DNA of 64,000 nt from Syntrophales bacterium (GTDB taxonomy: Bacteria > Desulfobacterota > Syntrophia > Syntrophales > UBA4778), in contig JAQTPK010000009.1 in assembly GCA_028712885.1 (NCBI GenBank), forward strand, positions 1 through 64,000. The letters are read 5' to 3'. Below, piece after piece: positions 41,351-50,359 of the stretch. The position numbers and the translations under genes were made by a program. Within the stretch, counting starts at the first letter, position 1. The number at the start of each line of letters is the position of its first letter. Under the pieces are notes generated by a model, which saw only the letters and a program-made list of their open reading frames with translations, ran no database searches and was not told the origin of the DNA.

Positions 41351-42007
41351 ATGGGAATCAGGATACTTTTAGCCGATGACCACAGGATCGTTCGAGACGG
41401 GCTTCGGACACTGCTGGAAAAGCAGGCCGATATGGAAGTCGTAGCTGAGGCTGAAGACGGACGCACCACGGTGAATCTTGCCAGAAAGCTTCAGCCGGAT
41501 GTGGTTATTATGGACATAACCATGCCGGACCTGAACGGTATTGACGCCACCAGAAAGATCGTGAGCGAGCTTCCAATGACTAAAGTGATAGCGCTGTCCA
41601 TGCATTCCGACCGGCGTTTCGTCTCGGGTTCTCTGGAAGCAGGCGCTTCCGGATACCTGATGAAGGACTGTGCGTTCGAGGAGCTTACCAGCGCCATCCG
41701 ATCCGTCATATCTTCCAATCGCACCTATCTCAGCCCCAAAGTCGCCGATATCGTGGTTAAGAATTATGTGAATAAATTCTCGAGAACGCGGACGCCTTCG
41801 CCGCCTACGCTGACGAACAGGGAAAGGGAAATGCTGCAATTGCTGGCGGAAGGCAAGACGACGAAAGAGATTGCGTCCGGATTGCACGTCAGCATCAAGA
41901 CGGTCGAAACGCACCGTCGCAATATCATGTCGAAGCTCAACAGCCACAGCATCGCGGACCTTATCAAGTACGCCCTTCGCGAGGGGCTCATTTCACTGGA
42001 GACCTGA
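41351..42007 (+). CDS. NarL/FixJ-family response regulator
   Basis: MGIRILLADDHRIVRDGL; LTNREREMLQLLAEGKTTKEIASGLHVSIKTVETHRRNIMSKL. Confidence 0.93.
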   Translation: MGIRILLADDHRIVRDGLRTLLEKQADMEVVAEAEDGRTTVNLARKLQPDVVIMDITMPDLNGIDATRKIVSELPMTKVIALSMHSDRRFVSGSLEAGASGYLMKDCAFEELTSAIRSVISSNRTYLSPKVADIVVKNYVNKFSRTRTPSPPTLTNREREMLQLLAEGKTTKEIASGLHVSIKTVETHRRNIMSKLNSHSIADLIKYALREGLISLET

Positions 42008-42026
42008 TTCCATCCATCGGTATGCC

Positions 42027-42069
42027 GGCGGAATAACGCGTTCCGGATCCGGAGCGCGTTATTCCCGCC
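42027..42069. repeat. 43-nt near-perfect palindrome
   Basis: GGCGGAATAACGCGTTCCGGATCCGGAGCGCGTTATTCCCGCC. Confidence 0.85.
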
Positions 42070-42253
42070 AAAAAAGAAAAAAATCCCGGCCCCATTCGAA
42101 GTATTCCCGTGAGACGGCCGCTTCCGCCTGCATGTCTCATATCAAATGCTGTTGATGATTTTTCTGTAGATAAGTACTCCGGATAGATGAGGACCGATCT
42201 GTTGCTGAAAACCTGGATATGAGTTGTTCCATCACTTTGCCGGGAGGGGTAAC

Positions 42254-42994
42254 ATGAAAATCGAACAGTCGGAAGCCGGCCGGCTGAATCGCCGGCAGTT
42301 TATCATCGGGGCCGGCGCGGCAGCAATGCTTATTGCCGCCCGGTTCAGCATGCCTCAATCCCTCCTGCATGCGGGATCGTCCGCCGGACCGATACCGTTT
42401 CCTCCGCTGCCGTATGCGGAAGATGCGCTGGCCCCCTGCATATCGTCAAGAACCATGAACTTTCATTACGGGAAACATCATCGCGGTTACGTAGAAAAAA
42501 CCAATGACATGATCCGGAATACCCGGCTCCAGGGACTTTCCCTCGAGGAGATCATGAAGAGAACCGCCGGAGTTCCGGACCGGTCCGCGATTTTCAACAA
42601 CGCGGCTCAGTCCTGGAACCATATTTTCTTCTGGAACAGCATGAAACCGGGCGGAGGCGGGGCGCCCGGCGGGGAATTGAAAAAGGAAGTGGAATCCTCG
42701 TTCGGCGGCATGGAAAATTTTCGCCGCGCTTTCGCAGAGTCGGCCGCGAGCCGGTTCGGGAGCGGATACGCATGGCTTGTCTCCGACAGTGGAGTTCTCA
42801 AAATCGAGAGCACCCCCAATGCGGGAAACCCGCTGACGGAGGGAAGAGTTCCGCTGCTGAATCTGGATGTGTGGGAGCACGCCTACTATCTTGATTATCA
42901 GAACCGCCGGCAGGATTACATATCCGCATTTCTCGACCATCTGGCAAACTGGGACTTCGCCGCCCGCAATCTGTCGTCGGCGGGGCGAAAGTGA
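42254..42994 (+). CDS. Fe/Mn superoxide dismutase with twin-arginine signal
   Basis: NRRQFIIGAGAAAMLIAARF; MNFHYGKHHRGYVEKTN; LLNLDVWEHAYYLDYQNRRQDYI. Confidence 0.9.
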   Translation: MKIEQSEAGRLNRRQFIIGAGAAAMLIAARFSMPQSLLHAGSSAGPIPFPPLPYAEDALAPCISSRTMNFHYGKHHRGYVEKTNDMIRNTRLQGLSLEEIMKRTAGVPDRSAIFNNAAQSWNHIFFWNSMKPGGGGAPGGELKKEVESSFGGMENFRRAFAESAASRFGSGYAWLVSDSGVLKIESTPNAGNPLTEGRVPLLNLDVWEHAYYLDYQNRRQDYISAFLDHLANWDFAARNLSSAGRK

Positions 42995-43070
42995 CGGTTT
43001 ATCGCGAAGAGCGGGGTCATGTTTCTCTGTGTCTTGAGAGGATCCGAATAATGCGCGAGGGAGGAGGAAC

Positions 43071-43871
43071 ATGCATGCAAAACTCCTGATTATGATTTTG
43101 TCGCTGTTCGTATCGGCGCATTCCGCGCTCGGAGCCGTCCGGACGGAGCCGGTGGCTTACCGGGACGGAGATGTCCGGCTCGAAGGATGGATGGCGTACG
43201 ACGATGAGCCGGCGGGGAAACAGCCCGGCATCATCGTCGTTCATGAATGGTGGGGCATCAACGATTACATCAAAAAGAGGGCTGAACAGATGGCCGGTCT
43301 CGGCTATGTGGTTTTTGCCGTCGATATTTACGGTAAAGACACCCGTCCGAAGGACCAGAAAGAGGCTGCGGAGGCTTCCGGCAGATTCTCGAAAGATCGC
43401 GAGTTGCTGAGACGCCGGGCCGGGGCCGGTCTGGACGTGCTGAGGAGGAGTCCCAGGGCCGATGCGGCCCGCATTGCGGCCGTAGGCTACTGTTTCGGAG
43501 GAATGACCGTACTGGAGATGGCCCGCAGCGGAGCCGACCTGGCCGGGGTTGTCAGTTTCCATGGCGTGCTCGAAACCCCCCGGCCCGAAGACGCCCGGAA
43601 GATAAAGGGGAGCGTACTGGTGCTGCACGGCGCGGACGATCCCTTTGTGCCGCTCCGGCAGGTTAACGCCTTCATTAATGAGATGCAAAAAGGCGGGGTG
43701 GACTGGCAGATGAACATTTACGGAGGGGCGGTTCACAGTTTTACGAATCCTGCTTCCGGAGAGGATAGAAAAAAAGGGCTTGCGTATGACGAAAAGGCCG
43801 ACAGGCGTTCATGGGAAGCCATGAAATCTTTCCTGGAAGAGGTATTGGGGAAAGGCCGCAGGGTCAAGTGA
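43071..43871 (+). CDS. Dienelactone hydrolase family protein, signal peptide
   Basis: IIVVHEWWGINDYIKKRAEQMAGLGYVVFAVDIYGK; GYCFGGMTVLE. Confidence 0.9.
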   Translation: MHAKLLIMILSLFVSAHSALGAVRTEPVAYRDGDVRLEGWMAYDDEPAGKQPGIIVVHEWWGINDYIKKRAEQMAGLGYVVFAVDIYGKDTRPKDQKEAAEASGRFSKDRELLRRRAGAGLDVLRRSPRADAARIAAVGYCFGGMTVLEMARSGADLAGVVSFHGVLETPRPEDARKIKGSVLVLHGADDPFVPLRQVNAFINEMQKGGVDWQMNIYGGAVHSFTNPASGEDRKKGLAYDEKADRRSWEAMKSFLEEVLGKGRRVK

Positions 43872-43900
43872 TAATAAGAATACTTCAGAGGAGGCGAAAA

Positions 43901-44365
43901 ATGAAAGAACCTGTTTCGACGGGAGCAGAAATTCCCGACTTCACCCTGAAAGACCAGGATGGAAACGATTTCAGGTTTTCGCAGGCGCGGGGCAGGAAAA
44001 TCCTGCTCTCGTTTCATCCGTTGGACTGGACCGAAGTCTGACTCAGGCACCTTCAATCTCTGGAAGAGAATGCCGGTAATTTCGAAGCTGCGAATACGAT
44101 GGTCTTCGGAATCAGCGTAGACAGCGTCCCATGCAACGCCGCATGGGCGAAAGAAATTCAATTGAATAAAGTGAAGCTGCTCTCGGATTTCTGGCCGCAT
44201 GGGGGGGTTGCGCAGTCAATGGGGGTTTTCCGCGAAAAAGAAGGCATTACCGAGAGAGCGAATATTCTCGCCGACGAGAACGGGAAAGCGATTTTTGTGA
44301 AAATATATCCGATCAAGGAGATCCCCGATGTGGCCGAAGTGCTGGCCGCCGCACGGAAAAAATAG
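43901..44365 (+). CDS. Peroxiredoxin with in-frame TGA at the peroxidatic Cys position (putative selenoprotein)
   Basis: MKEPVSTGAEIPDFTLKDQDGNDFRFSQARGRKILLSFHPLDWTEV-[TGA]-LRHLQSLEENAGNFEAANTMVFGISVDSVPCNAAWAKEIQLNKVKLLSDFWPHGGVAQSMGVFREKEG..; same frame before and after TGA. Confidence 0.85.
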
Positions 44366-44495
44366 CCGGGCCGGGCTGACCGAATTCCCATCGATTCCAT
44401 CCTTTGCATTTGCAAATCTTCTCCTGAAACGATAAATATGTAAGCAAGGAATTTCCCGGGGCCGCTCCGATCTGTTTCAAGGATTTCCCGGGCGT

Positions 44496-44726
44496 ATGAA
44501 CGGGGAAGAGATTCGGATGCCGTTTTCCTCTACAGTTCAAGTCTTCGGGCTCGGCCAGTGTTCCCTTGATTATATAATTTACGGTCTGCTTCAGGGCTGG
44601 AATGAGGAAAAGAGCCTCGACCTGGCCGCATGGTCCGCCGCCCGGGTCAGCACCCGCATGGGAGGAAGAGCCGGCATTCCCTCCCTGGATGATTTGCGGA
44701 AGAGATGCCGGAAAACGGAGCAGTAA
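44496..44726 (+). pseudogene. Internally deleted PfkB-family sugar kinase remnant
   Basis: N-terminal VFGLGQCSLDYI joined in frame to C-terminal IYGLLQGWNEEKSLDLAAWSAARVSTRMGGRAGIPSLDDL. Confidence 0.7.
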
Positions 44727-44728
44727 CC

Positions 44729-44923
44729 ATGTCCGGTTTCAAAGCGCTTTACCTGGCGGCGTCACTGGCGATCATCGCGGCGCTCTGGCTGTTGATTCCC
44801 GAGGAATCCGGCCACCCGCAGGTCTGGGCCCTGGGTCTCAAGGCGAGAATGATCGGGTTCGTCGTTATCTGCCTGGCGGCCTTTTATTTTTTCTTTTTCC
44901 GGCGGGGGAAGAACTCAAGGTGA
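44729..44923 (+). CDS. Small membrane protein
   Basis: Two TM stretches; downstream overlap with the HAD gene. Confidence 0.45.
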   Translation: MSGFKALYLAASLAIIAALWLLIPEESGHPQVWALGLKARMIGFVVICLAAFYFFFFRRGKNSR

Positions 44924-45555
44924 TCAGGGCGGTGATTTTCGATCTCGGGGGCGTTTTGATCAGGAACCCCGTTCCGGGAATGATTAATTTTTTTTCACGC
45001 GAGCTTCGGGTCGATCAGGATGTCTTCCGGTCGGCTTACCGGCTGCATACCCTGGAATTTCAGCGGGGAATGGTGACAGAGAAGGTTTTCTGGAAGCGTC
45101 TGTGCTCCGATCTGGAGAGGCCCGCCCCTGCGAGTCATTCTCTCTGGACGGACGGATTCGCGGCCGCATACCGGGAGAGGGCCGGTATGTTCCGGCTTGC
45201 CGTCGGGTTGCGGAAAGGGGGATACAGAACGGGCATCCTGTCCGATACGGAGCCGCCTTCGGTACGCTTTCTCCTCCGCCGGGACTATTCTATGTTCGAC
45301 GTGCGCGTATTTTCCTGCAGCGAGGGGATCACAAAACCGGATCCGGAGATTTTCATGACAACACTGCGGAGGATCGGAGCGAAACCCCGGGAATCCGTTT
45401 TTATCGACGATCGCCCCGTCAACATCCGGGGTGCGGATGAAGCCGGCATGAAGTGCATCCTGTTTAAAAGCATGGCGCAGACGCGTGAAGAGCTGTCCGG
45501 ATTCTTTGTGAGAGTTCCCGTCATTGGAGCCGGTGCATCCGAGGATCAGAAGTGA
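44920..45555 (+). CDS. HAD-IA family hydrolase (GTG start)
   Basis: IRAVIFDLGGVLIRNP; ITKPDPEIFMTTLRRIGAKPRESVFIDDRPVNIRGA. Confidence 0.85.
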   Translation: MIRAVIFDLGGVLIRNPVPGMINFFSRELRVDQDVFRSAYRLHTLEFQRGMVTEKVFWKRLCSDLERPAPASHSLWTDGFAAAYRERAGMFRLAVGLRKGGYRTGILSDTEPPSVRFLLRRDYSMFDVRVFSCSEGITKPDPEIFMTTLRRIGAKPRESVFIDDRPVNIRGADEAGMKCILFKSMAQTREELSGFFVRVPVIGAGASEDQK

Positions 45556-46088
45556 AGCAAAGGATCATTACAGCAGCTGTTTGTCTGTTATTGTCCGGCG
45601 CTCTGTTTTCATGTGCGGAAACCGAAAAAAAACCGGGGCCGGGGGATGCCGTCCTGAATTACGTTGATGCACTGGCCCGCGGGCGCGCCGATGAAGCGGC
45701 GAAGTACCTGTCCGCAGACAGCCCGGAAAGGAAATTGCTGGCCGGGATGTCCGGCGCCTCCTCCTTTGAAGAGCGTTTTCTGAGGCAGGGCATGGCGCGG
45801 TACGTTTCGTGCGAAATAGGCAGGGTTGAACTCCTGGATGGCGGGTCCGGAGTCGAGGTCGCAGTGGCCGCGCCGGATCTTATGGTTTTGTTGGGGGATT
45901 TAGCACAGGTCATGCCGGCGGAGCAGGACGACAACCTCGAAGCGGTCGTTTCCGCCGGTGAGGCGGTGCACCATATGATTGAAAAATACCGAAAAGGAAT
46001 TCCCATGAAAAAGACCCGCGGGTGGTTCCGGCTGGTCCGGGAAGGCGATTCATGGAAAATTCATACCTACCGGAAGGAGGGGGGGTGA
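45552..46088 (+). CDS. Putative lipoprotein (DUF4878-like fold possible)
   Basis: LFSCAE lipobox; 178 aa. Confidence 0.55.
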   Translation: MKQRIITAAVCLLLSGALFSCAETEKKPGPGDAVLNYVDALARGRADEAAKYLSADSPERKLLAGMSGASSFEERFLRQGMARYVSCEIGRVELLDGGSGVEVAVAAPDLMVLLGDLAQVMPAEQDDNLEAVVSAGEAVHHMIEKYRKGIPMKKTRGWFRLVREGDSWKIHTYRKEGG

Positions 46089-46089
46089 A

Positions 46090-46728
46090 TTGGCGAAAGA
46101 AAGAATCACCGGAAGGCAGAAGGATGTCGCAAAAATGCTGAGACAACGGAAAGGCCCGCCCGCAGAAAGAAAGTTCGCGGGACGGACAACGGGAAAAACG
46201 GGAAACGCAGGAATTGCGGGGAAAACTGCAGCGGGGGGAAGTCTTCTGAGCATTGCCCTGAGAAACGAGAAAGCGGAAAGGGCTTTTTACCTCCGCCATG
46301 CCGAGAAGACGGAGAACAGGATCGAAAAGGCAATGTTCCGCCTGATTGCGGACGATGAGCTGGAGCATTATGACGCCCTGAAGCGCCTGCTCAAGGGGGA
46401 CATAGGTGAGATCGGGATGTCCGAAGAGGCCTCGGAAAAAATAAAGGACGTTTTGAGGCGGCAGGTTTTAAACGCAAAAAAAGCACCCCGCAGTTCCGCC
46501 GGCGACCTGGACGCCGTCAGGACCGCTATAAAATTTGAAGCCGAAGGAGCATCACGGTATGAGGAGATGAGGGACAGTTCCAATGATCCGGCGCAGAAGC
46601 GCCTTTTCGATCTCCTTGCATCAATGGAGCATGGGCATTTTCTTTCCCTGCGCGAACTGGAGGAGCTGATGACGGACCCCGCTTCCTGGAACACCTGGAG
46701 GGAGAGGCACAGCCTGGATGGGGGATAA
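46090..46728 (+). CDS. Rubrerythrin/ferritin-like diiron protein with basic N-terminal tail
   Basis: ALRNEKAERAFY, DDELEHYDALKRL, FEAEGASRYEEM, SMEHGHFLSL. Confidence 0.7.
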   Translation: MAKERITGRQKDVAKMLRQRKGPPAERKFAGRTTGKTGNAGIAGKTAAGGSLLSIALRNEKAERAFYLRHAEKTENRIEKAMFRLIADDELEHYDALKRLLKGDIGEIGMSEEASEKIKDVLRRQVLNAKKAPRSSAGDLDAVRTAIKFEAEGASRYEEMRDSSNDPAQKRLFDLLASMEHGHFLSLRELEELMTDPASWNTWRERHSLDGG

Positions 46729-46732
46729 AGAA

Positions 46733-46788
46733 AGTTCACAGTTCACACTTTGCAGTTCACGGTCCGCTGTTTAAGGTCACAAGTCCAC
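46733..46788. repeat. Heptad tandem array, one-sided
   Basis: AGTTCAC AGTTCAC ACTTTGC AGTTCAC GGTCCGC TGTTTAA GGTCACA AGTCCAC in exact 7-nt phase, 5 nt after a stop codon. Confidence 0.85.
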
Positions 46789-46837
46789 AGGTAATCTTTT
46801 CATTCCGGGCATAGACAAACAGGCAGGCGGTTGTGCG

Positions 46838-47677
46838 ATGGATAATATGTGGTCGTTTTTCTGGATTTTCATAATAGTTGCTTCTTTCATGCCTCTCCTG
46901 CAGCAGAAAATCATGCAGGCCAAACGCCTGGCGTTGATCCGCAAGCTTGAGCAGAAGAGGAATTCGAGAGTAATCACGCTTATCCACCGTCAGGAAACCA
47001 TGAAGATCCTCGGTTTTCCCATCATGAGGTACATAGATATCAACGACTCCGAAGACGTGCTCCGCGCCATCCGGCTTACTCCCGAAGATATGCCGATCGA
47101 TATAATCATCCATACGCCGGGCGGGCTGGCCCTTTCGACCGAGCAGATCGCCCTTGCGCTGAAAAGGCACAAGGCGCAGGTAACGATTTGCGTTCCCCAT
47201 TACGCCATGTCCGGCGGAACGCTGATCTGCCTGGCGGCGAACGAGGTTATCCTGGACGAGAACGCCGTGCTCGGCCCCGTAGACCCGCAGCTGGGGGAAT
47301 TCCCGGCAGCGTCCATTTTGCGGGCCGTCGCAAAGAAAGAACCAAAAGACATTGAGGACAGGACGATGATCCTGGCGGACGTGGCTGAAAAGGCCTTGAA
47401 GCAAATGCGGGAATTCGTCAAGGTGCTGCTCGTTCCGCGCCTGGATGAAGCTAAAGCGGATGAACTGGCCGCAGCCATGACCGAGGGCCGGTGGACCCAC
47501 GATTACCCGATAACGCATGAGGAAGCGGCAAAGCTGGGGATACCCGTTTCGCTGAACCTTCCCGAAGAAATCTACCAGCTGATGGAGCTGTTCCCGCAGA
47601 CGGCGCAGCAGCGCCCCTCGGTACAGTTCGTTCCCGTTCCGTACAAGAGAAGCCAGCAGAAAGAATCCGGCAAGTAG
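46838..47677 (+). CDS. SDH-family Clp-fold serine protease, N-terminal TM
   Basis: IDIIIHTPGGLALSTEQIALALKRHKAQVTICVPHYAMSGGTLICLAA. Confidence 0.85.
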   Translation: MDNMWSFFWIFIIVASFMPLLQQKIMQAKRLALIRKLEQKRNSRVITLIHRQETMKILGFPIMRYIDINDSEDVLRAIRLTPEDMPIDIIIHTPGGLALSTEQIALALKRHKAQVTICVPHYAMSGGTLICLAANEVILDENAVLGPVDPQLGEFPAASILRAVAKKEPKDIEDRTMILADVAEKALKQMREFVKVLLVPRLDEAKADELAAAMTEGRWTHDYPITHEEAAKLGIPVSLNLPEEIYQLMELFPQTAQQRPSVQFVPVPYKRSQQKESGK

Positions 47678-47687
47678 CACATGGAGG

Positions 47688-48143
47688 GTGGCCATGTTCA
47701 GGAAGATACTGGCGGCCGTGGACGGCTCGAAAACGGCCCGCAAGGCGGCCGGATATGCCGTCGAACTCGCGGGGAAATTGAAGGCGGAATTGATCCTGGT
47801 CAACGTGATCGACCTCTCAGTCCTGACCGCCCGTCAATACGTGGCGGGAAAGAAATCCCCAACGCACCTGATTGAGCCGATCGATGATTACCTGCGCCAG
47901 GCCGCGGAAGCGTTCATGGACGGCATCGAAGCGCTGGCGAATGAGGGCAAGATCAATCTGCGAAGGTCCATTCGAAGCGGCAAGGCGGCCCGCGAGATAA
48001 TCCGGGAGGCGGAGGATTCGGGCGCCGATCTCATCGTTATGGGTTCCCACGGGCGGAAACCTATTTCCTCGATGCTGCTGGGCAGCGTCGCGCTGGGCGT
48101 CCTGAGCGGGACAAAAATTCCGACGCTGATCGTGCGCTCGTGA
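47688..48143 (+). CDS. Universal stress protein
   Basis: ILAAVDGSKTARKAAGYAVELA; GADLIVMGSHGRKPISSMLLGSVALGVL. Confidence 0.9.
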   Translation: MAMFRKILAAVDGSKTARKAAGYAVELAGKLKAELILVNVIDLSVLTARQYVAGKKSPTHLIEPIDDYLRQAAEAFMDGIEALANEGKINLRRSIRSGKAAREIIREAEDSGADLIVMGSHGRKPISSMLLGSVALGVLSGTKIPTLIVRS

Positions 48144-48165
48144 AGCGGCCATATGAGCGAATTGC

Positions 48166-49668
48166 GTGAAAGGCGGCTTAAGGCCCGCCTTTTTTGTCTC
48201 GACTTGCAGGTTAAAATATTATAATTTAAAGAAAAAACAGGATGCACAGCTTGATCGAATGACGTCAGACCGCCATCATGTTTCGTTAATCCATGAAAAA
48301 AAACCCGGAAGGAGGGACCAGGGACATTCCGGTCTGGTCCTCAGCTATGAGTTCTTCAAATGCAGGGAGCTTATCCCCGATCTCGTGGCCAGAATTCATT
48401 CTTTTTCCCTGTCTGACCGTTTTTTCGAGGAGTACGAACTCGCCCTGTACGAGTTTTTCGAACCGCGCGGGACCGATACCGAGGACGATGTGAAGGAAGA
48501 CGTCTTCCGCAGCGAAGACGAATTCACCCTCTTCCTTTCCTGGTATTCCTTTTATTTCATTACGGACGAATTCGGCAGGAACTTCCCCGATTTTTATCTG
48601 CAGAGTCAGGGACGGCAGGCCTCATCCCTGGAAGAGGAAATACTGGAAGGAATGGCGCAATCCTTTCTCAGCGTCTACGAGGTTCAGTCCTCCGAAGCCG
48701 GCGCCGGGCTGGAGCTGAAGGATATCTTCACCGAAGAGACGTGTATCATCTTTGACGAATCGCTTTCCGTGCAGTTGTGCAAATGGGACCTTCTTTACGC
48801 CGGGATAATCAAGGCCGGAGGATTCCATTTCCTGGGAGGTTTCCACCCCTTGATAATGCCCCCCCGTCTGAAAACGCCTATTGAAATGACTGTCCGGGAC
48901 CTCTTTCTGGAAGAGAGAAAAAATTATTCGAATATGAGGGACTTTCTCCGGCGCAGCTCCTCAGAGGTCAATGCGGCGATAGAGGACGCCATAATAAGTT
49001 ACGAAAGGCCCGCTCAGAAAAACTCGGACGGCGAACTGCTGAATTTTTTCACCCTGGTTTATCACGTCAACGATCCTGAACAGGTGAGGGCCGCGCTGGA
49101 CCGGAGCTCGATCATGCACCTGGACCTGCTCCATACGGATGAGGAGGGCGGCTTCCGGAGGGCGGATTATATCTGGATCCGCAAAGGCCGGGGGAGGAGA
49201 AAGGGAATGGGGATACGGGGGATTCTCTTTCTGGAAAGAAACACGCTCAAGGCAAAATGCAATTCCTTCGAGAGGTCCGAAAAATTGCGGGCCGTTCTCG
49301 ACCGGATGCTCAGCGGGATGATCGAGATGAAAATGGCCGTTAACGAAAAACCCGAGGAGGGCCTGCAGAGCCCTCTGTGCCCGAATCCGCCGGGGAAAAA
49401 GTGGCTCTATTCAATCCCGGAATGTCGGGACATCCTGAAGGAAATTGTGGATTGCCATTACAGGAACTGGGTAAACGAGAGATTGCCGGCCATCGGAAAT
49501 ATGACGCCCCGCGAGGCGATGAAGCTGCCGCAGGGAAGAAAACAGCTGGAAGACCTCCTGAAGGAACTGGAAAACGAGAATGAAAGGGCTGTGCGGCGCG
49601 GAATGAAAAACGCCGATATCCTTGCCTTTCCGGTCGAAATGATCCGGAAAGATCTCGGGCTTCCTTGA
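48166..49668 (+). CDS. Hypothetical protein (true start probably MTSDRHH near 48259)
   Basis: 500-aa ORF; C-terminal WVNERLPAIGNMTPREAMKLPQGRKQLEDLLKELE. Confidence 0.6.
   Translation: MKGGLRPAFFVSTCRLKYYNLKKKQDAQLDRMTSDRHHVSLIHEKKPGRRDQGHSGLVLSYEFFKCRELIPDLVARIHSFSLSDRFFEEYELALYEFFEPRGTDTEDDVKEDVFRSEDEFTLFLSWYSFYFITDEFGRNFPDFYLQSQGRQASSLEEEILEGMAQSFLSVYEVQSSEAGAGLELKDIFTEETCIIFDESLSVQLCKWDLLYAGIIKAGGFHFLGGFHPLIMPPRLKTPIEMTVRDLFLEERKNYSNMRDFLRRSSSEVNAAIEDAIISYERPAQKNSDGELLNFFTLVYHVNDPEQVRAALDRSSIMHLDLLHTDEEGGFRRADYIWIRKGRGRRKGMGIRGILFLERNTLKAKCNSFERSEKLRAVLDRMLSGMIEMKMAVNEKPEEGLQSPLCPNPPGKKWLYSIPECRDILKEIVDCHYRNWVNERLPAIGNMTPREAMKLPQGRKQLEDLLKELENENERAVRRGMKNADILAFPVEMIRKDLGLP
48169..48196 (+). 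terminator. Rho-independent terminator after usp
   Basis: AAAGGCGG-cttaaggc-CCGCCTTTTTT. Confidence 0.75.
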
Positions 49669-49690
49669 AGATCACAGGGATGCGAGGCGC

Positions 49691-50359
49691 ATGTTCTCCC
49701 GGAAAGAATTGAAGCAGGCCGACACCACTTTTCCCGACGGGCGGTTAAAAGAGAAAAAAAGCTTTTTAAATGGAAAGCTGGAAGGGGAGTACGTCTCTTA
49801 TTTCAGCAACGGCCAGGTGATGCTTCGGCAATTTTACCGGGGCGGCATGCGCGAAGGCGAAGCCGTATCTTTTTACAAGAACGGGAATATAAGGGAGAAG
49901 GGCGCATTCAAGCGGGACAAGCTTGACGGCGCGTATGAATCATATTACGAAGACGGATCCATCAAGGAAAAAGAGTACTATGCAGGCGGTAAGCCGGACG
50001 GGAAATATGAATTCTATCTTCCGGGCGGAATCCTCAAAGAAGAGGAGAATTTCAAAGATGGTCGTTTCAACGGCGAATACAGATCTTTCTACCGCAGCGG
50101 AGAACTGCGGGAAAAGGGCGCCTTCAGGAACGACAAGAGACACGGCGAGTACGTAACGTTTTACAAGAACGGAAGCGTCAAACAGCGCGCGCATTACGAG
50201 GACGGAAAGCTTGTCGGAGAATTTACATCGTACGAGAGAGGGGGGCAGCCCTCGGTTCTCCAGGATGAGGATACGGATCTTGAAAACGAAGAGGCGAGAC
50301 GGGAATTCGATCAGATGCTGAAGAAGCTGGAGAGTCCGAATGGAGAAGAGCCGAAATGA
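49691..50359 (+). CDS. MORN-variant (YwqK-like) repeat protein
   Basis: About eight ~23-aa repeats: G..EGEYVSYFSNGQ / MREGEAVSFYKNGNIREKGAF / LDGAYESYYEDGSIKEK. Confidence 0.85.
   Translation: MFSRKELKQADTTFPDGRLKEKKSFLNGKLEGEYVSYFSNGQVMLRQFYRGGMREGEAVSFYKNGNIREKGAFKRDKLDGAYESYYEDGSIKEKEYYAGGKPDGKYEFYLPGGILKEEENFKDGRFNGEYRSFYRSGELREKGAFRNDKRHGEYVTFYKNGSVKQRAHYEDGKLVGEFTSYERGGQPSVLQDEDTDLENEEARREFDQMLKKLESPNGEEPK

Noticed and set aside
43811-44041. Two separate short ORFs (43811-44041 and 44099-44365)
   Set aside because: Same frame and continuous peroxiredoxin homology across one TGA; a single Sec-type gene is the better explanation
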